Source: SSF14 sp037045585 (GTDB lineage Bacteria > Actinomycetota > Acidimicrobiia > Acidimicrobiales > Microtrichaceae). From it: a stretch of 64,000 bases of DNA. How positions within the stretch are numbered: the first letter of the stretch is position 1; each line of letters opens with the position of its first letter. Positions 1-7,473 of the stretch are shown one piece after another. The notes under the pieces were generated by a model. The model made no database searches. It saw only the letters and a program-made list of their open reading frames with translations, and had not been told where the DNA came from. The translations under genes were made by a program, and so were the position numbers. The stretch is from contig JBAOIR010000065.1 in assembly GCA_037045585.1 (NCBI GenBank), positions 62,001-126,000 of the forward strand. The letters are read 5' to 3'.

Positions 1-81
1 CACGTTGTTCTCGAATGGTCCGACGACGACCTTGTGGATCTCGAGGTCGGTGTCGGCGTGGTGCAGCGTCGTCTCCGTCAT
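1..81 (-). CDS. MBL-fold metallohydrolase, N-terminal fragment (gene runs off the window)
   Basis: Only the first 27 codons are present; the gene reads leftwards and leaves the window at base 1. The start is the ATG whose complement is at 79-81. The visible peptide contains VVVGPFENNV, which resembles the opening strand of glyoxalase II-like metallo-beta-lactamase-fold hydrolases, where a V-G-P-x-x-x-N segment precedes the first core strand. The HxHxDH metal site would lie outside the window, so substrate and activity cannot be judged. It is divergent from the membrane protein gene starting at 121, with 39 bp between starts. The family call rests on one short motif. Confidence 0.5.
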   Translation of the reverse strand, partial: MTETTLHHADTDLEIHKVVVGPFENNV

Positions 82-106
82 GCCGTCATCCTCGCGCCGA
101 CGGGCG

Positions 107-112
107 TAGGAT
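107..112 (+). promoter_or_regulatory. Leaderless-type -10 element for the gene at 121
   Basis: TAGGAT is followed by 8 nt and then the ATG at 121, with no Shine-Dalgarno sequence between them. The same spacing recurs before several other genes here. Inference: transcription begins at or next to the start codon. Confidence 0.5.
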
Positions 113-120
113 CGCGCCCC

Positions 121-594
121 ATGAACGGCACGCTCTACAACATCATGCTCGTGGTCCACATCGTCGCCGTGGCGCTCTGGCTCGGCAGCAACATCTCCAT
201 GGGTCTTGGCAGCGGGCGCGCCGTCGGCGCGTCGGCCGAGGTCAACACCTGGTGGGCCGAGGTGCAGGGCTACCTGGGCAAGACGGTGAAGAACGTGGCG
301 TTCATCCTGCTGCTCGTCACCGGTGTCGTGATGATCATCTCGAGCGATGAGGCCATCAAGTTCAGCGCTCCGTTCGTGTCGGTCGGGTTCCTCGTTGTCA
401 TCGTCGGCGGAGCGCTCGGCGGCATGATCTTCGCCCCCGGCTGTCGAGAGATCGCCGAGTCGTTCCGCACCGGCGACGCCGCCTCCGGCAAGAAGGCGAT
501 CGACAAGCTGGGCCTGGTCGGCATGGCCGAGTCGCTGCTCGTTGTGGTCACCATCCTCTTCATGGTGTTCAAGTGGGGCGGCTACGGCGGCTGA
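121..594 (+). CDS. Small integral membrane protein, DUF2269-like
   Basis: The protein has 157 residues and four predicted membrane helices, near residues 5-28, 57-75, 82-104 and 133-152, with a short cytoplasmic charged loop between the third and fourth. The start MNGTLYNIML is preferred over an upstream in-frame ATG at 34, because the extension would cross the divergent neighbour and because a TAGGAT hexamer sits 8 nt before 121. The H-x-V-A-V-A-L-W-L-G segment in helix 1 resembles DUF2269-type proteins, whose function is not established. No enzyme motif is visible. The toxin-antitoxin pair follows on the opposite strand. Confidence 0.6.
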   Translation: MNGTLYNIMLVVHIVAVALWLGSNISMGLGSGRAVGASAEVNTWWAEVQGYLGKTVKNVAFILLLVTGVVMIISSDEAIKFSAPFVSVGFLVVIVGGALGGMIFAPGCREIAESFRTGDAASGKKAIDKLGLVGMAESLLVVVTILFMVFKWGGYGG

Positions 595-615
595 CCCGAG
601 CGGGTCGAACTCTCG

Positions 616-1026
616 TCAGCTCGCCGTCGACACCACGTCGAACCCGAGCGCCATCGCCACGGGAATCTGCGACGGGTCGAACGTCGCGAACCGGACCGGC
701 CGGGGCAAGCGATCCGCTGCGGCCAGATGCAACGCGTCGACCGTGCGCAGCGGTTGGGTACGACCGAGCTCGGCAGCGCGATCGAGGCACCGCTGGTCGA
801 CCGGCACGACGTGCACACGTTCCCAGTCGTCGCGGAGCGCCTGGCGCAGGTGATCCGAACGTCGTGGGTCGTCACCGATCTGGTCGATGAGCATGAGCGC
901 CTCGCTGAGCGCGAGCGCCGACGCGCACCAGTCGTGGTCGTCCGCCATCGCCTCGAGGATCACGGGCCGGAATGGCCCGTCGAGGTAGCGAGCCAGGAGC
1001 GCGGTCGTGTCCAGGGCGAGCGTCAT
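616..1026 (-). CDS. PIN-domain ribonuclease toxin, VapC-like
   Basis: The protein has 136 residues, the usual length for a single-domain PIN toxin. The acidic metal-binding residues are in place: D6 in ALDTTALLARY, E43 in LALSEAL, D97 in RTVDALHLAAA and D117 near the C-terminus in FATFD. PIN toxins of type II systems cut RNA, often tRNA, until bound by their antitoxin. The start ATG lies 4 nt after the stop of the upstream antitoxin gene, so the two are almost certainly co-transcribed and translationally coupled. The RNA target cannot be inferred from sequence. Confidence 0.85.
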   Translation of the reverse strand: MTLALDTTALLARYLDGPFRPVILEAMADDHDWCASALALSEALMLIDQIGDDPRRSDHLRQALRDDWERVHVVPVDQRCLDRAAELGRTQPLRTVDALHLAAADRLPRPVRFATFDPSQIPVAMALGFDVVSTAS

Positions 1027-1030
1027 GTGG

Positions 1031-1309
1031 TCACCGGCCGCGGACTTCGCGGACGAGTTGGTCGAGGCGGGTGCCGGCCCACATCGGCATGAGGAACTCG
1101 GGCTCGGGGCGGTCGTCGCGGCGGGCCCGGACGAGCAGCCCGCGGGCGGCCAGGTCGTCGATGGTCGGCTCGCCGTCAGGCGTTTCGAGGGGACCGAGCT
1201 GGGCGATGGGCGCGCCGTCGACCGTGATGATGATGCGCTCGCCGGCGCCCGCCCGCCGGAGGGCGGCGGCGAGGTCGTTGCGCAGTTCGCGTACTCCGAG
1301 GCGCTCCAT
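1031..1309 (-). CDS. Phd/YefM-like antitoxin of the PIN toxin
   Basis: The protein has 92 residues. Its N-terminus, MERLGVRELRNDLAAALRRA, followed by a G-E-x-I-x-I-T-x-x-G-x-P-I-A-x-L segment, is the DNA-binding Phd/YefM fold. The C-terminal half is acidic and Arg-rich and would wrap the toxin. I use the ATG at 1309; an in-frame ATG at 1327 would add six residues but would place the operator inside the coding region. Known for the family: the antitoxin, alone and in complex, represses its own operon. The double TGTACA operator just upstream fits that. Confidence 0.8.
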   Translation of the reverse strand: MERLGVRELRNDLAAALRRAGAGERIIITVDGAPIAQLGPLETPDGEPTIDDLAARGLLVRARRDDRPEPEFLMPMWAGTRLDQLVREVRGR

Positions 1310-1327
1310 GTGTACACCAGTGTACAC
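1310..1327 (-). promoter_or_regulatory. Double palindrome operator of the toxin-antitoxin operon
   Basis: Two perfect copies of GTGTACAC (1310-1317 and 1320-1327) are separated by CA, so their centres are 10 bp apart, about one helical turn. The core TGTACA is the hexamer established for YefM-YoeB operators in Escherichia coli. It directly abuts the antitoxin start codon and lies in the short gap shared with the divergent acyl-CoA dehydrogenase gene. Confidence 0.6.
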
Positions 1328-1371
1328 GCACCGGGTTGTCGTCGACGGAGGAGACGACTTTGATACCGCCC

Positions 1372-2487
1372 ATGAACTTTGCCTTTTCCGAAGAACAAGA
1401 AGAGCTCCGCAAGGTCGTCCGTGACTTCCTCAACGCGAAGAGCAGCGAGGCCACCGTCCGCGAGCTGATGGAGACCGACTCCGGCTACGACGCCGCCGTC
1501 TGGTCGCAGATGGGTGAGCAGATGGGCCTCCAGGGCCTGATCATCCCCGAGGAGTTCGGTGGCTCGGGCTACAGCTACGTCGAGCTCATCGTGGTGCTCG
1601 AGGAGATGGGCCGCCGCCTGCTCTGCGCCCCCTACTTCGCCACCGTCGCGCTGGCAGCGAACACGCTCCTCCACTCCGGCGACGACGCCGCCAAGGCCGA
1701 GTACCTCCCCGGCATCGCATCGGGCGAGACGATCGCCACGCTCGCCTTCACCGAGGCGAACGGCAAGTGGGACGAGTCGGGCATCACCCTCGAGGCGTCC
1801 GGCTCGGGCTCCGACTACACGCTCACCGGCGAGAAGATGTACGTCCTCGACGGCACCATCGCCAACCTCATCCTCGTCGCCGCCAAGACGGCCGGCGGTG
1901 TGAGCCTCTTCGCCGTGCAGGGCGACGCCTCCGGCCTCACCCGCGAGGGCCTGTCGACCATGGACCAGACCCGCAAGCAGGCCCGCCTCACGTTCGACGC
2001 CACCCCGGCCAAGCTCATCGGCACCGAGGGGGGCGGTTGGGCCGTGCTCAGCCAGGTCCTCGATCTCGCCGCCGTGGCCCTCGCGGCCGAGCAGGTCGGT
2101 GGCGCCCAGGAGTGCCTCGAGATGGCCGTCCAGTACGCCAAGGACCGTGTGCAGTTCGGTCGCCCGATCGGCTCGTTCCAGGCCATCAAGCACAAGTGCG
2201 CCGACATGCTGCTCGAGGTCGAGTCGGCCAAGTCCGCCGCCTACTACGCCGGCTGGTGCGCCTCCGAGCTCAACGACGAACTCCCGTCGGTGGCCTCGCT
2301 CGCCAAGAGCTACTGCTCCGAGGCCTACTTCCACACCACTGCCGAGAACATCCAGATCCACGGTGGCATCGGCTTCACCTGGGAGCACCCGGCGCACCTG
2401 TACTTCAAGCGTGCCAAGAGCTCCGAGCTGTTCCTGGGCGACCCGACCTACCACCGCGAGTTGCTCGCGCAGCGCATCGGCATCTGA
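1372..2487 (+). CDS. Acyl-CoA dehydrogenase family protein
   Basis: The protein has 371 residues and spans the three acyl-CoA dehydrogenase domains: helical N-domain (MNFAFSEEQEELRKVVRDF), central beta domain (LAFTEANGKWDESG) and C-terminal helical domain with RVQFGRPIGSFQAIKH and IQIHGGIGFTWEHPAHLYFKR. It should use FAD to form the 2,3-double bond of an acyl-CoA; the substrate is not readable from sequence. Start: ATG 1372 matches the family N-terminus and has a TTTGAT hexamer 7 nt upstream. An alternative in-frame TTG at 1360 has a GGAGGAG ribosome site 6 nt before it and would add four residues. It ends at the bidirectional terminator at 2539. Confidence 0.85.
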   Translation: MNFAFSEEQEELRKVVRDFLNAKSSEATVRELMETDSGYDAAVWSQMGEQMGLQGLIIPEEFGGSGYSYVELIVVLEEMGRRLLCAPYFATVALAANTLLHSGDDAAKAEYLPGIASGETIATLAFTEANGKWDESGITLEASGSGSDYTLTGEKMYVLDGTIANLILVAAKTAGGVSLFAVQGDASGLTREGLSTMDQTRKQARLTFDATPAKLIGTEGGGWAVLSQVLDLAAVALAAEQVGGAQECLEMAVQYAKDRVQFGRPIGSFQAIKHKCADMLLEVESAKSAAYYAGWCASELNDELPSVASLAKSYCSEAYFHTTAENIQIHGGIGFTWEHPAHLYFKRAKSSELFLGDPTYHRELLAQRIGI

Positions 2488-2538
2488 GGCTCCGCCCAGA
2501 TGTGCATCGGCATCTGAGCTGAGACCATCACGACAAAA

Positions 2539-2564
2539 GGCCCCGGAGCGATTGCTCCGGGGCC
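2539..2564. terminator. Bidirectional intrinsic terminator
   Basis: An 11-bp perfect GC-rich stem (GGCCCCGGAGC / GCTCCGGGGCC) has a GATT loop, A residues on its left and TT on its right. It sits between the convergent acyl-CoA dehydrogenase and RCC1-like genes. Confidence 0.8.
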
Positions 2565-2580
2565 TTCGTCGTTCTCGGGA

Positions 2581-4497
2581 CTACTTCGTCAGCGTGATCC
2601 GCTGCTGATCGAAGGCGATGTTGACGGCCCGGTCGAGTCCGGCCGCCGTGAAGGTGGTGACGGTCGGCTTGGTCGGACGAGCCGACTTGGGCAGCGTGAT
2701 GCACAGGAACTGCGGGAACGTCGGACCGACACCGATCACGGCGGAGCGGAACTCGCCCTTGCCGGGGATGTTGATCGCGAAGGCCGTGATGGCCACCTCG
2801 TCGCTCGTCAGGAACACACACACCCGGCCGTCGGCTCCGACCTTGACCGGCGTGCCCCGCCACATGCGGAGGTACGGCGCGCGGGTGTCGGCGGGCTCTG
2901 CGGCGGGAGGTGCCGTCGTGGGCGGCGCGGTGGTCGGCGGAGCCGTGGTGGGCGGAGCCGTCGTCGGCGGAACGGTGACCGGGGCCGCCGTCGTCGAGGT
3001 GGACGTCGGAGCGGTCGTCGAGGTCGTGGACGTCGTCGTCGAGGTGGTCGTCGTGACCGCGCCACCGACGGAGCCGCCGACGCTCACTGCGGCGTAGGCC
3101 GACGGTGACTCGTCGTCGCCGACCCGATCCGTGTTGCCGTGACCGGTGCGGCCGTTGTTGCCGGCACCCCAGCACTTGACCGTCTGGTTCGCGAGGACGG
3201 CGCACGAGTGGTACGTGCCGGTGGCGATGGTGGTGGCCGCCTCCAGGCCGATCGGGCCGACCGAGGTGATGGCCTCGTTGTCGCCGAGCATCGCGTGGTA
3301 GTTCTCGTCGTCGGGCGGCGCCGGAAGCTCGCCGGGGAGGAGCGTGACTTCACCGCCGAGACCGAGCTGGGCGATGTGGTTCGAGCCCCAGCAGCGGGTT
3401 GCCCCGTTGTCGAGCACCACGCAGGTGGTGTCGTAACCGAGGCTGACGCTGACGGCGGTGCGGCCGGCGCCGAGGTCGACGGGTGCGACGCTCGACACGG
3501 ATTCGTTGTCACCGAGCGTGGTGGTGTTGCCGAGGCCGAGCTGGCCGCTGTCGTTGCGACCCCAGCAGCGCAGTGCGCCGTTGTCCAGGATGGCGCAGCT
3601 GTGCTCGTAGCCCGACGCGATGGCGGTTGCCGTCCGGCCAGCGCCGAGGTTGACGGTGCCGACAGCGGCGGGGGCTTCGTTGTCACCGACGTTCTCGGTG
3701 TCGCCGAGCCCGAGCTGGCCGTAGTTGTTGTACCCCCAGCACTTCACGGCGCCGGTGGAGAGCAGGGCACAGGTGTGCATGCGGCCCGACGAGATCGCCG
3801 TGGCCGATCCGCCGAGGTTGATCGGCGACGAGTCGGCGGCGGCGACCGGCGTGACGCCGTTGCCCAGGCCGAGCTGGCCACCGTTGTTCTGGCCCCAGCA
3901 GAGGACCTGGTCGGTGTCGAGGATCGCGCAGCTCTGCAGCCAGCCGGCGGTCACGGCCTTGGCGGTGCGGCCGGAGCCGAGGTTGACGACCGCTTCGCTG
4001 GCCGGCGTCTCGTTGTCGCCGACGATGCGCTTGCCGAGCGTGCCGAGGATGCCCTCGAGGTCGGTGTCCTGGTCGCCTTCGCCGTTGCCCCAGCAGCGCA
4101 CGCTGCCGTTGTCGAGCACGGCGCAGATGTGCTTGTACCGCATGGAGATCGAGGTCGCGGTGCGGCCGGCGCCGAGGTTGATCGGCGAGACGGACGAAGG
4201 GGCCTCGTTGTCGCCGATGTCGTACTGGGTGTCGCCCTGCTGCGGAACGCCGGTGCCCTGGCCGAGGATGCCGTGGTCGGCCCCGCCCCAACAGCGCAGC
4301 TCGCCGTTGGTCGCGAGCGCGCACGAGTTCATGTAGCCGGAGGCGATGGAGCCGGAGGCGACGCGGCGGTCCGGTGTGGTGGAACCGGCGGTCTCGGCCT
4401 GCGCTCCCGGAATCAAGTTGGTGGCGGCGAGGGCGAAGAACGAGGCGATCGTCGCGACGACGACCCCGATCACCGCGCTGCGGCGGACGTTGTGCAT
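2581..4497 (-). CDS. Secreted RCC1-repeat beta-propeller protein with C-terminal wall-side domain
   Basis: The protein has 638 residues. Residues 1-34 form a signal peptide ending in GAQA. Seven RCC1-type repeats follow (roughly residues 45-480), each carrying C-A-x-L-x-x-G-x-x-x-C-W-G and most a G-Q-L-G-L-G turn, so a closed seven-bladed propeller is likely. Each blade has a C-x(10)-C pair, suggesting one disulfide per blade, in keeping with an extracellular location. A Thr/Ser/Pro linker with PPTTA repeats (about 490-545) leads to a roughly 90-residue C-terminal domain without a known signature. The start has an AAGGGGA ribosome site. Ligand and role are unknown; RCC1 propellers generally bind proteins. 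Confidence 0.8.
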   Translation of the reverse strand: MHNVRRSAVIGVVVATIASFFALAATNLIPGAQAETAGSTTPDRRVASGSIASGYMNSCALATNGELRCWGGADHGILGQGTGVPQQGDTQYDIGDNEAPSSVSPINLGAGRTATSISMRYKHICAVLDNGSVRCWGNGEGDQDTDLEGILGTLGKRIVGDNETPASEAVVNLGSGRTAKAVTAGWLQSCAILDTDQVLCWGQNNGGQLGLGNGVTPVAAADSSPINLGGSATAISSGRMHTCALLSTGAVKCWGYNNYGQLGLGDTENVGDNEAPAAVGTVNLGAGRTATAIASGYEHSCAILDNGALRCWGRNDSGQLGLGNTTTLGDNESVSSVAPVDLGAGRTAVSVSLGYDTTCVVLDNGATRCWGSNHIAQLGLGGEVTLLPGELPAPPDDENYHAMLGDNEAITSVGPIGLEAATTIATGTYHSCAVLANQTVKCWGAGNNGRTGHGNTDRVGDDESPSAYAAVSVGGSVGGAVTTTTSTTTSTTSTTAPTSTSTTAAPVTVPPTTAPPTTAPPTTAPPTTAPPAAEPADTRAPYLRMWRGTPVKVGADGRVCVFLTSDEVAITAFAINIPGKGEFRSAVIGVGPTFPQFLCITLPKSARPTKPTVTTFTAAGLDRAVNIAFDQQRITLTK

Positions 4498-4501
4498 TGA
4501 A

Positions 4502-4558
4502 ATGTCCCCTTATGGGTCAGTAGTAACTGAGACATCAGTACACCTGATCAGGGGACAT
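4502..4558. repeat. Inverted repeat upstream of the RCC1-like gene
   Basis: ATGTCCCC (4502-4509) and GGGGACAT (4551-4558) form an 8-bp inverted repeat spanning the whole gap between the MFS and RCC1-like genes. It could be an operator or hairpin in the 5' region of the RCC1-like gene. No further support. Confidence 0.3.
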
Positions 4559-4565
4559 CACAACC

Positions 4566-5852
4566 CTACGTTGTGGTTTTGCCTGCCTTCGGAGACCGAC
4601 CGTCGGGTGGACGGGTCGGCTCGGTGTGGCCTGATCTCGCCGGAGCGTCGGGGTGATCGAACAAGTCGTCGTAGAGATGCTCCTCGAGATCGGCCATGTG
4701 GACCTCGGCGCGGCGGCTGTCGCCGGCAGTCCACCAGGCGGTCCCGGCGGCGACGAGCGTGAGGATGGCGATCACCGTCCACATCGGCATCGCATTGTCC
4801 TTGAGGTAGATGAGCGGCGCCATCAGCGCGCAGATCATCGAGCCCACGGCGTACGTGGCCTCGTACGCGCCCTGCCCCGCACCGCTGAGCCCGACGGGAA
4901 CGGTCGCCCCGGCGACAGCGGCCTGGCCGGACGTGTAGACGACGGCGAACGCGAGGGCGACGGTCGCTCCGAGCACCGAGATCACCCCGAGGTGGCGGGT
5001 GAGCCCGAACGCGAACACGACGGGCGAGGCCACGAGCAGGGCCGTCGTGCCGGCGCGAACGGGGCCGATGCGATCGACCAGGCGCCCGGCGAGCGGCATC
5101 GCGACGACGAGCGGGACGAACAGGGCGATCATCACGATCGTCAGCTCGTTGTCGGTGCCACCGAGATCGTTGAGGAACCTCGAGGCAATCGAGTCGAAAC
5201 TGCCGATGAGTGCGGCGAACCCGAGGCCGATGAAGATGCCGGCACGGGCGAGGGGGAGCCCGAAGACGGCGCGGAGCTCCTCGCCCCCCGGGTGGTGCTC
5301 GTGGATCGGCGGCTCGTCGATGAGCGTGGCGAGCGGCCCGACGATCATCAGGAACACTGCCAACACGAGGAACGGCGTGTTCGGGGAGTCGAACGCTCCC
5401 TCGAGCTGCTTGGCCACCGGGATGCCGATCAGGAAGCCACCGATGTCGGCCGCTCCGGCCATGGAGATGGCCTTGCCGGGGTTGTGCGGATCGCGGGCGA
5501 GGATGGCGCGGCGTGCCGAGGGGATGAAGGTGCCCGACCCGAGGCCCACGAGCATGCGGGCGACGATGAACTCCCACAGCGAGTTGCCCAACCAGAACCA
5601 GATCATGCCGGCCGCCGCAGTGGCGAGGCCGAACCACAGGAGCCGGCGGGTGTGCCCGCGGTCGGCATGGCGCGAGAGCCCGAGCTGACCGACCAGCGCG
5701 GCCGGGAAGGCCGACGCGGCGATCAGCCCCAACCCGACGTCCTGGAAGCCGAACTTGTCCTGGAGGTCGGCGAGCAGGCCGAAGATCGCGCCGTACCCCA
5801 TGGCCTCCGCCACGATGGCCAGGAGGAGGGGGGTGTTCGATCGCTGTTTCAC
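4566..5852 (-). CDS. Major facilitator superfamily transporter
   Basis: The protein has 428 residues and about twelve hydrophobic segments, the standard MFS size. The loop after helix 2 reads LSRHADRGHTRR, a form of the MFS motif G-x-x-x-D-R-x-G-R-R, and helix 4 has RMLVGLGSGTFIPSARRA, typical of drug or metabolite exporters. The C-terminal 50 residues are hydrophilic and charged. It starts with GTG (complement at 5850-5852). It is divergent from the membrane-anchored protein at 5924. Substrate and direction cannot be deduced. Confidence 0.8.
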   Translation of the reverse strand: MKQRSNTPLLLAIVAEAMGYGAIFGLLADLQDKFGFQDVGLGLIAASAFPAALVGQLGLSRHADRGHTRRLLWFGLATAAAGMIWFWLGNSLWEFIVARMLVGLGSGTFIPSARRAILARDPHNPGKAISMAGAADIGGFLIGIPVAKQLEGAFDSPNTPFLVLAVFLMIVGPLATLIDEPPIHEHHPGGEELRAVFGLPLARAGIFIGLGFAALIGSFDSIASRFLNDLGGTDNELTIVMIALFVPLVVAMPLAGRLVDRIGPVRAGTTALLVASPVVFAFGLTRHLGVISVLGATVALAFAVVYTSGQAAVAGATVPVGLSGAGQGAYEATYAVGSMICALMAPLIYLKDNAMPMWTVIAILTLVAAGTAWWTAGDSRRAEVHMADLEEHLYDDLFDHPDAPARSGHTEPTRPPDGRSPKAGKTTT

Positions 5853-5910
5853 AGTGCGTTGACTCTATGGCGTTGTCATCCCCGCACCACACCATCACCC
5901 GGGGAGGACC

Positions 5911-5916
5911 TAGCGT
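5911..5916 (+). promoter_or_regulatory. Leaderless-type -10 element deciding the start at 5924
   Basis: TAGCGT, then 7 nt, then GTG 5924. The spacing matches other genes in the window and argues against the upstream in-frame ATG at 5867, which would overlap the promoter region of the divergent transporter. Confidence 0.55.
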
Positions 5917-5923
5917 ACGGACC

Positions 5924-6391
5924 GTGATCTGGATCTTCGTCGTCGTCAGCGCCCTGGTGGCATTCGTGGTGGCAGCCGTGGCCGTGGGGTCGGTCACTGC
6001 AGCGCAGGCCGGCAAGTCCCGCCCGGCCGTCTACGACCTGAACGACGCCGTCGATCACGTGGCCGACCACCTGCCCGCCGACGTCACCGCCGTGTTGTCG
6101 TTCGACGACGTCCGCCAGGTGCTCCTCTGGCACCTCGAGTACCTCCAGGCCAAAGGGGTTGCGTCCTATGGCACCGACGCCGACGTCGACGGGTCGCTCG
6201 TTGTGGTCACCGACGACGAGCCGATCGCGTTCATCCTCGGCCGGGCCGACGACGCCGAGGTCGAGATCACCGACGAGCAGATCGTCGCCATCCTGACGGC
6301 GCAGGAGGGGTACTACCGCGCCATCGGTGCCTACGGTCCCGAGGTCAGCGGACCCGACGACCCGGCGCCGTCACGTACGATGGACGCATGA
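5924..6391 (+). CDS. Membrane-anchored protein of unknown function
   Basis: The protein has 155 residues: one N-terminal helix (IWIFVVVSALVAFVVAAVAV) acts as signal anchor, followed by an acidic soluble domain with regions such as DLNDAVDHVADHLP and VVVTDDEPIAFILGR. I do not recognise a family. GTG 5924 is chosen because of the TAGCGT hexamer 7 nt upstream. The stop overlaps the next start by 4 nt (ATGA at 6388-6391), so it is translationally coupled to the 75-residue protein, and the two probably act in the same process. Confidence 0.6.
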   Translation: MIWIFVVVSALVAFVVAAVAVGSVTAAQAGKSRPAVYDLNDAVDHVADHLPADVTAVLSFDDVRQVLLWHLEYLQAKGVASYGTDADVDGSLVVVTDDEPIAFILGRADDAEVEITDEQIVAILTAQEGYYRAIGAYGPEVSGPDDPAPSRTMDA

Positions 6392-6615
6392 AGCGTCTGG
6401 GCAAGTTCGAACACAACCGCTACGTCGGGGACAAGCGCACCCAGGTGGTGTACGACATCGACGAGCTGGCTCCCGAGCACGAGCCGCTCATCGAGGAACT
6501 GCTCACCGCCGAGACGTTCCTGTGCTTCGGCCCCGACACCCTCGCCGAGGCCAACAACCGCGGGTACAAGCTGTTCCGCAAGCAGCGCGCCGCGGCCGCA
6601 GCAGCGGCTGACTGA
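6388..6615 (+). CDS. Small conserved-looking protein, 75 residues
   Basis: The sequence begins MKRLGKFEHNRYVGDKRTQ and continues with an acidic helix (DIDELAPEHEPLIEELL) and a Lys/Arg tail followed by an Ala run. It is soluble and has no catalytic motif. It overlaps the upstream membrane-anchored gene by 4 nt. The balanced charge and high GC at third codon positions support real coding. I cannot name a function. Confidence 0.65.
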   Translation: MKRLGKFEHNRYVGDKRTQVVYDIDELAPEHEPLIEELLTAETFLCFGPDTLAEANNRGYKLFRKQRAAAAAAAD

Positions 6616-6677
6616 CGTCCGCGATCGCCACGCTGCCCACCCCGCCCACCCCGCCCACGACGGAGCCCCGGAGTCCC

Positions 6678-7454
6678 ATGGCCACCGCCCCGACCATGGA
6701 CTACACGTTGACGTCGCACGGATTCCGCCTGTCGGCGCATCTGGCCACACCGCCGCTGGCGAGCCCCGGCCCGGGGCTCGTGCTGTGTCACGGGTTCCCC
6801 GTTCGCGGGCGTGAGTCGCCGGCGTCGGGCAAGTCGTTTCCCGAGCTGGCCGACCGCATCGCGACCGAGATGGGCTGGACGGTGTTGACCATCAACTTCC
6901 GGGGCTGTGGTGGCTCCGAGGGCGACTTCTCGATGGCGGGATGGTTGGACGACATCCATGCCGCGGTGGTGCACCTCATCGAGCTCGGCGTGTCGGGTGT
7001 GTGGCTCGCCGGATACGGCAGTGGCGGCGCACTCTGCCTGTCCGAAGGCGCCCGGAACCCCGATGTTCGCGGCGTCGCCGCCATCGCCGCGCCGGCCGAC
7101 TTCGACGACTGGGCCCGTCACCCGCGACGGCTTGTCCAGCACTCCCGTCAGGTCGGCGTCATCAAGACCGCCGGCTTCCCGCGCAACTTCGACGCGTGGG
7201 CGGCGGAGTTCCGGCAGTTCACCGCGGTCGCGGCGGCCGCGGGGTTGGCGCCGCGCCCGTTGCTCGTCATGCACGGGGAGGCCGACGACCTCGTCCCCAG
7301 CCTCGACGCTCGGGTGGTGGCCGATTCCCACGGTGCGGCCGAGCTGCGCATCATCGGTGGCGGGGGCCACGAACTCCGCCACGACCCACGCGCCGTGGCG
7401 GTCCTGCTGGGTTGGCTCAGCCGCCAGCACAACGCGACCGTTGCTGTTGACTGA
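6678..7454 (+). CDS. Alpha/beta-hydrolase fold protein with altered nucleophile elbow
   Basis: The protein has 258 residues. The fold is clear: an oxyanion segment LVLCHGFPVRG, strand and loop TINFRGCGGSEGDFS, an Asp in MHGEADDLVP and a His in GGGGHELRHDP. At the elbow the sequence is LAGYGSGGAL, so the usual G-x-S-x-G-G pattern has Gly where the nucleophile serine should be and Ser one position later. Activity as an ordinary serine hydrolase is therefore doubtful unless the shifted serine substitutes. A GGAG lies upstream of ATG 6678. The SNF2 gene begins 19 bp downstream on the same strand. Confidence 0.75.
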   Translation: MATAPTMDYTLTSHGFRLSAHLATPPLASPGPGLVLCHGFPVRGRESPASGKSFPELADRIATEMGWTVLTINFRGCGGSEGDFSMAGWLDDIHAAVVHLIELGVSGVWLAGYGSGGALCLSEGARNPDVRGVAAIAAPADFDDWARHPRRLVQHSRQVGVIKTAGFPRNFDAWAAEFRQFTAVAAAAGLAPRPLLVMHGEADDLVPSLDARVVADSHGAAELRIIGGGGHELRHDPRAVAVLLGWLSRQHNATVAVD

Positions 7455-7473
7455 TCGGGCACGCGCCTCCGAG

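Noticed and set aside
616..2454. 612-codon minus-strand frame across the acyl-CoA dehydrogenase
   Set aside because: Only its last 136 codons (the PIN toxin) have family features; the rest mirrors the dehydrogenase and crosses the antitoxin.
2474..2518. 15-bp direct repeat GCATCGGCATCTGAG at the end of the acyl-CoA dehydrogenase gene
   Set aside because: Real (2474-2488 and 2504-2518) but short; probably local slippage copying the stop region, with no evident function.
4559..4580. Intrinsic terminator for the MFS gene (CACAAC...GTTGTG followed by T residues)
   Set aside because: The T run lies on the wrong strand for the minus-strand gene and the arms overlap its last codons.
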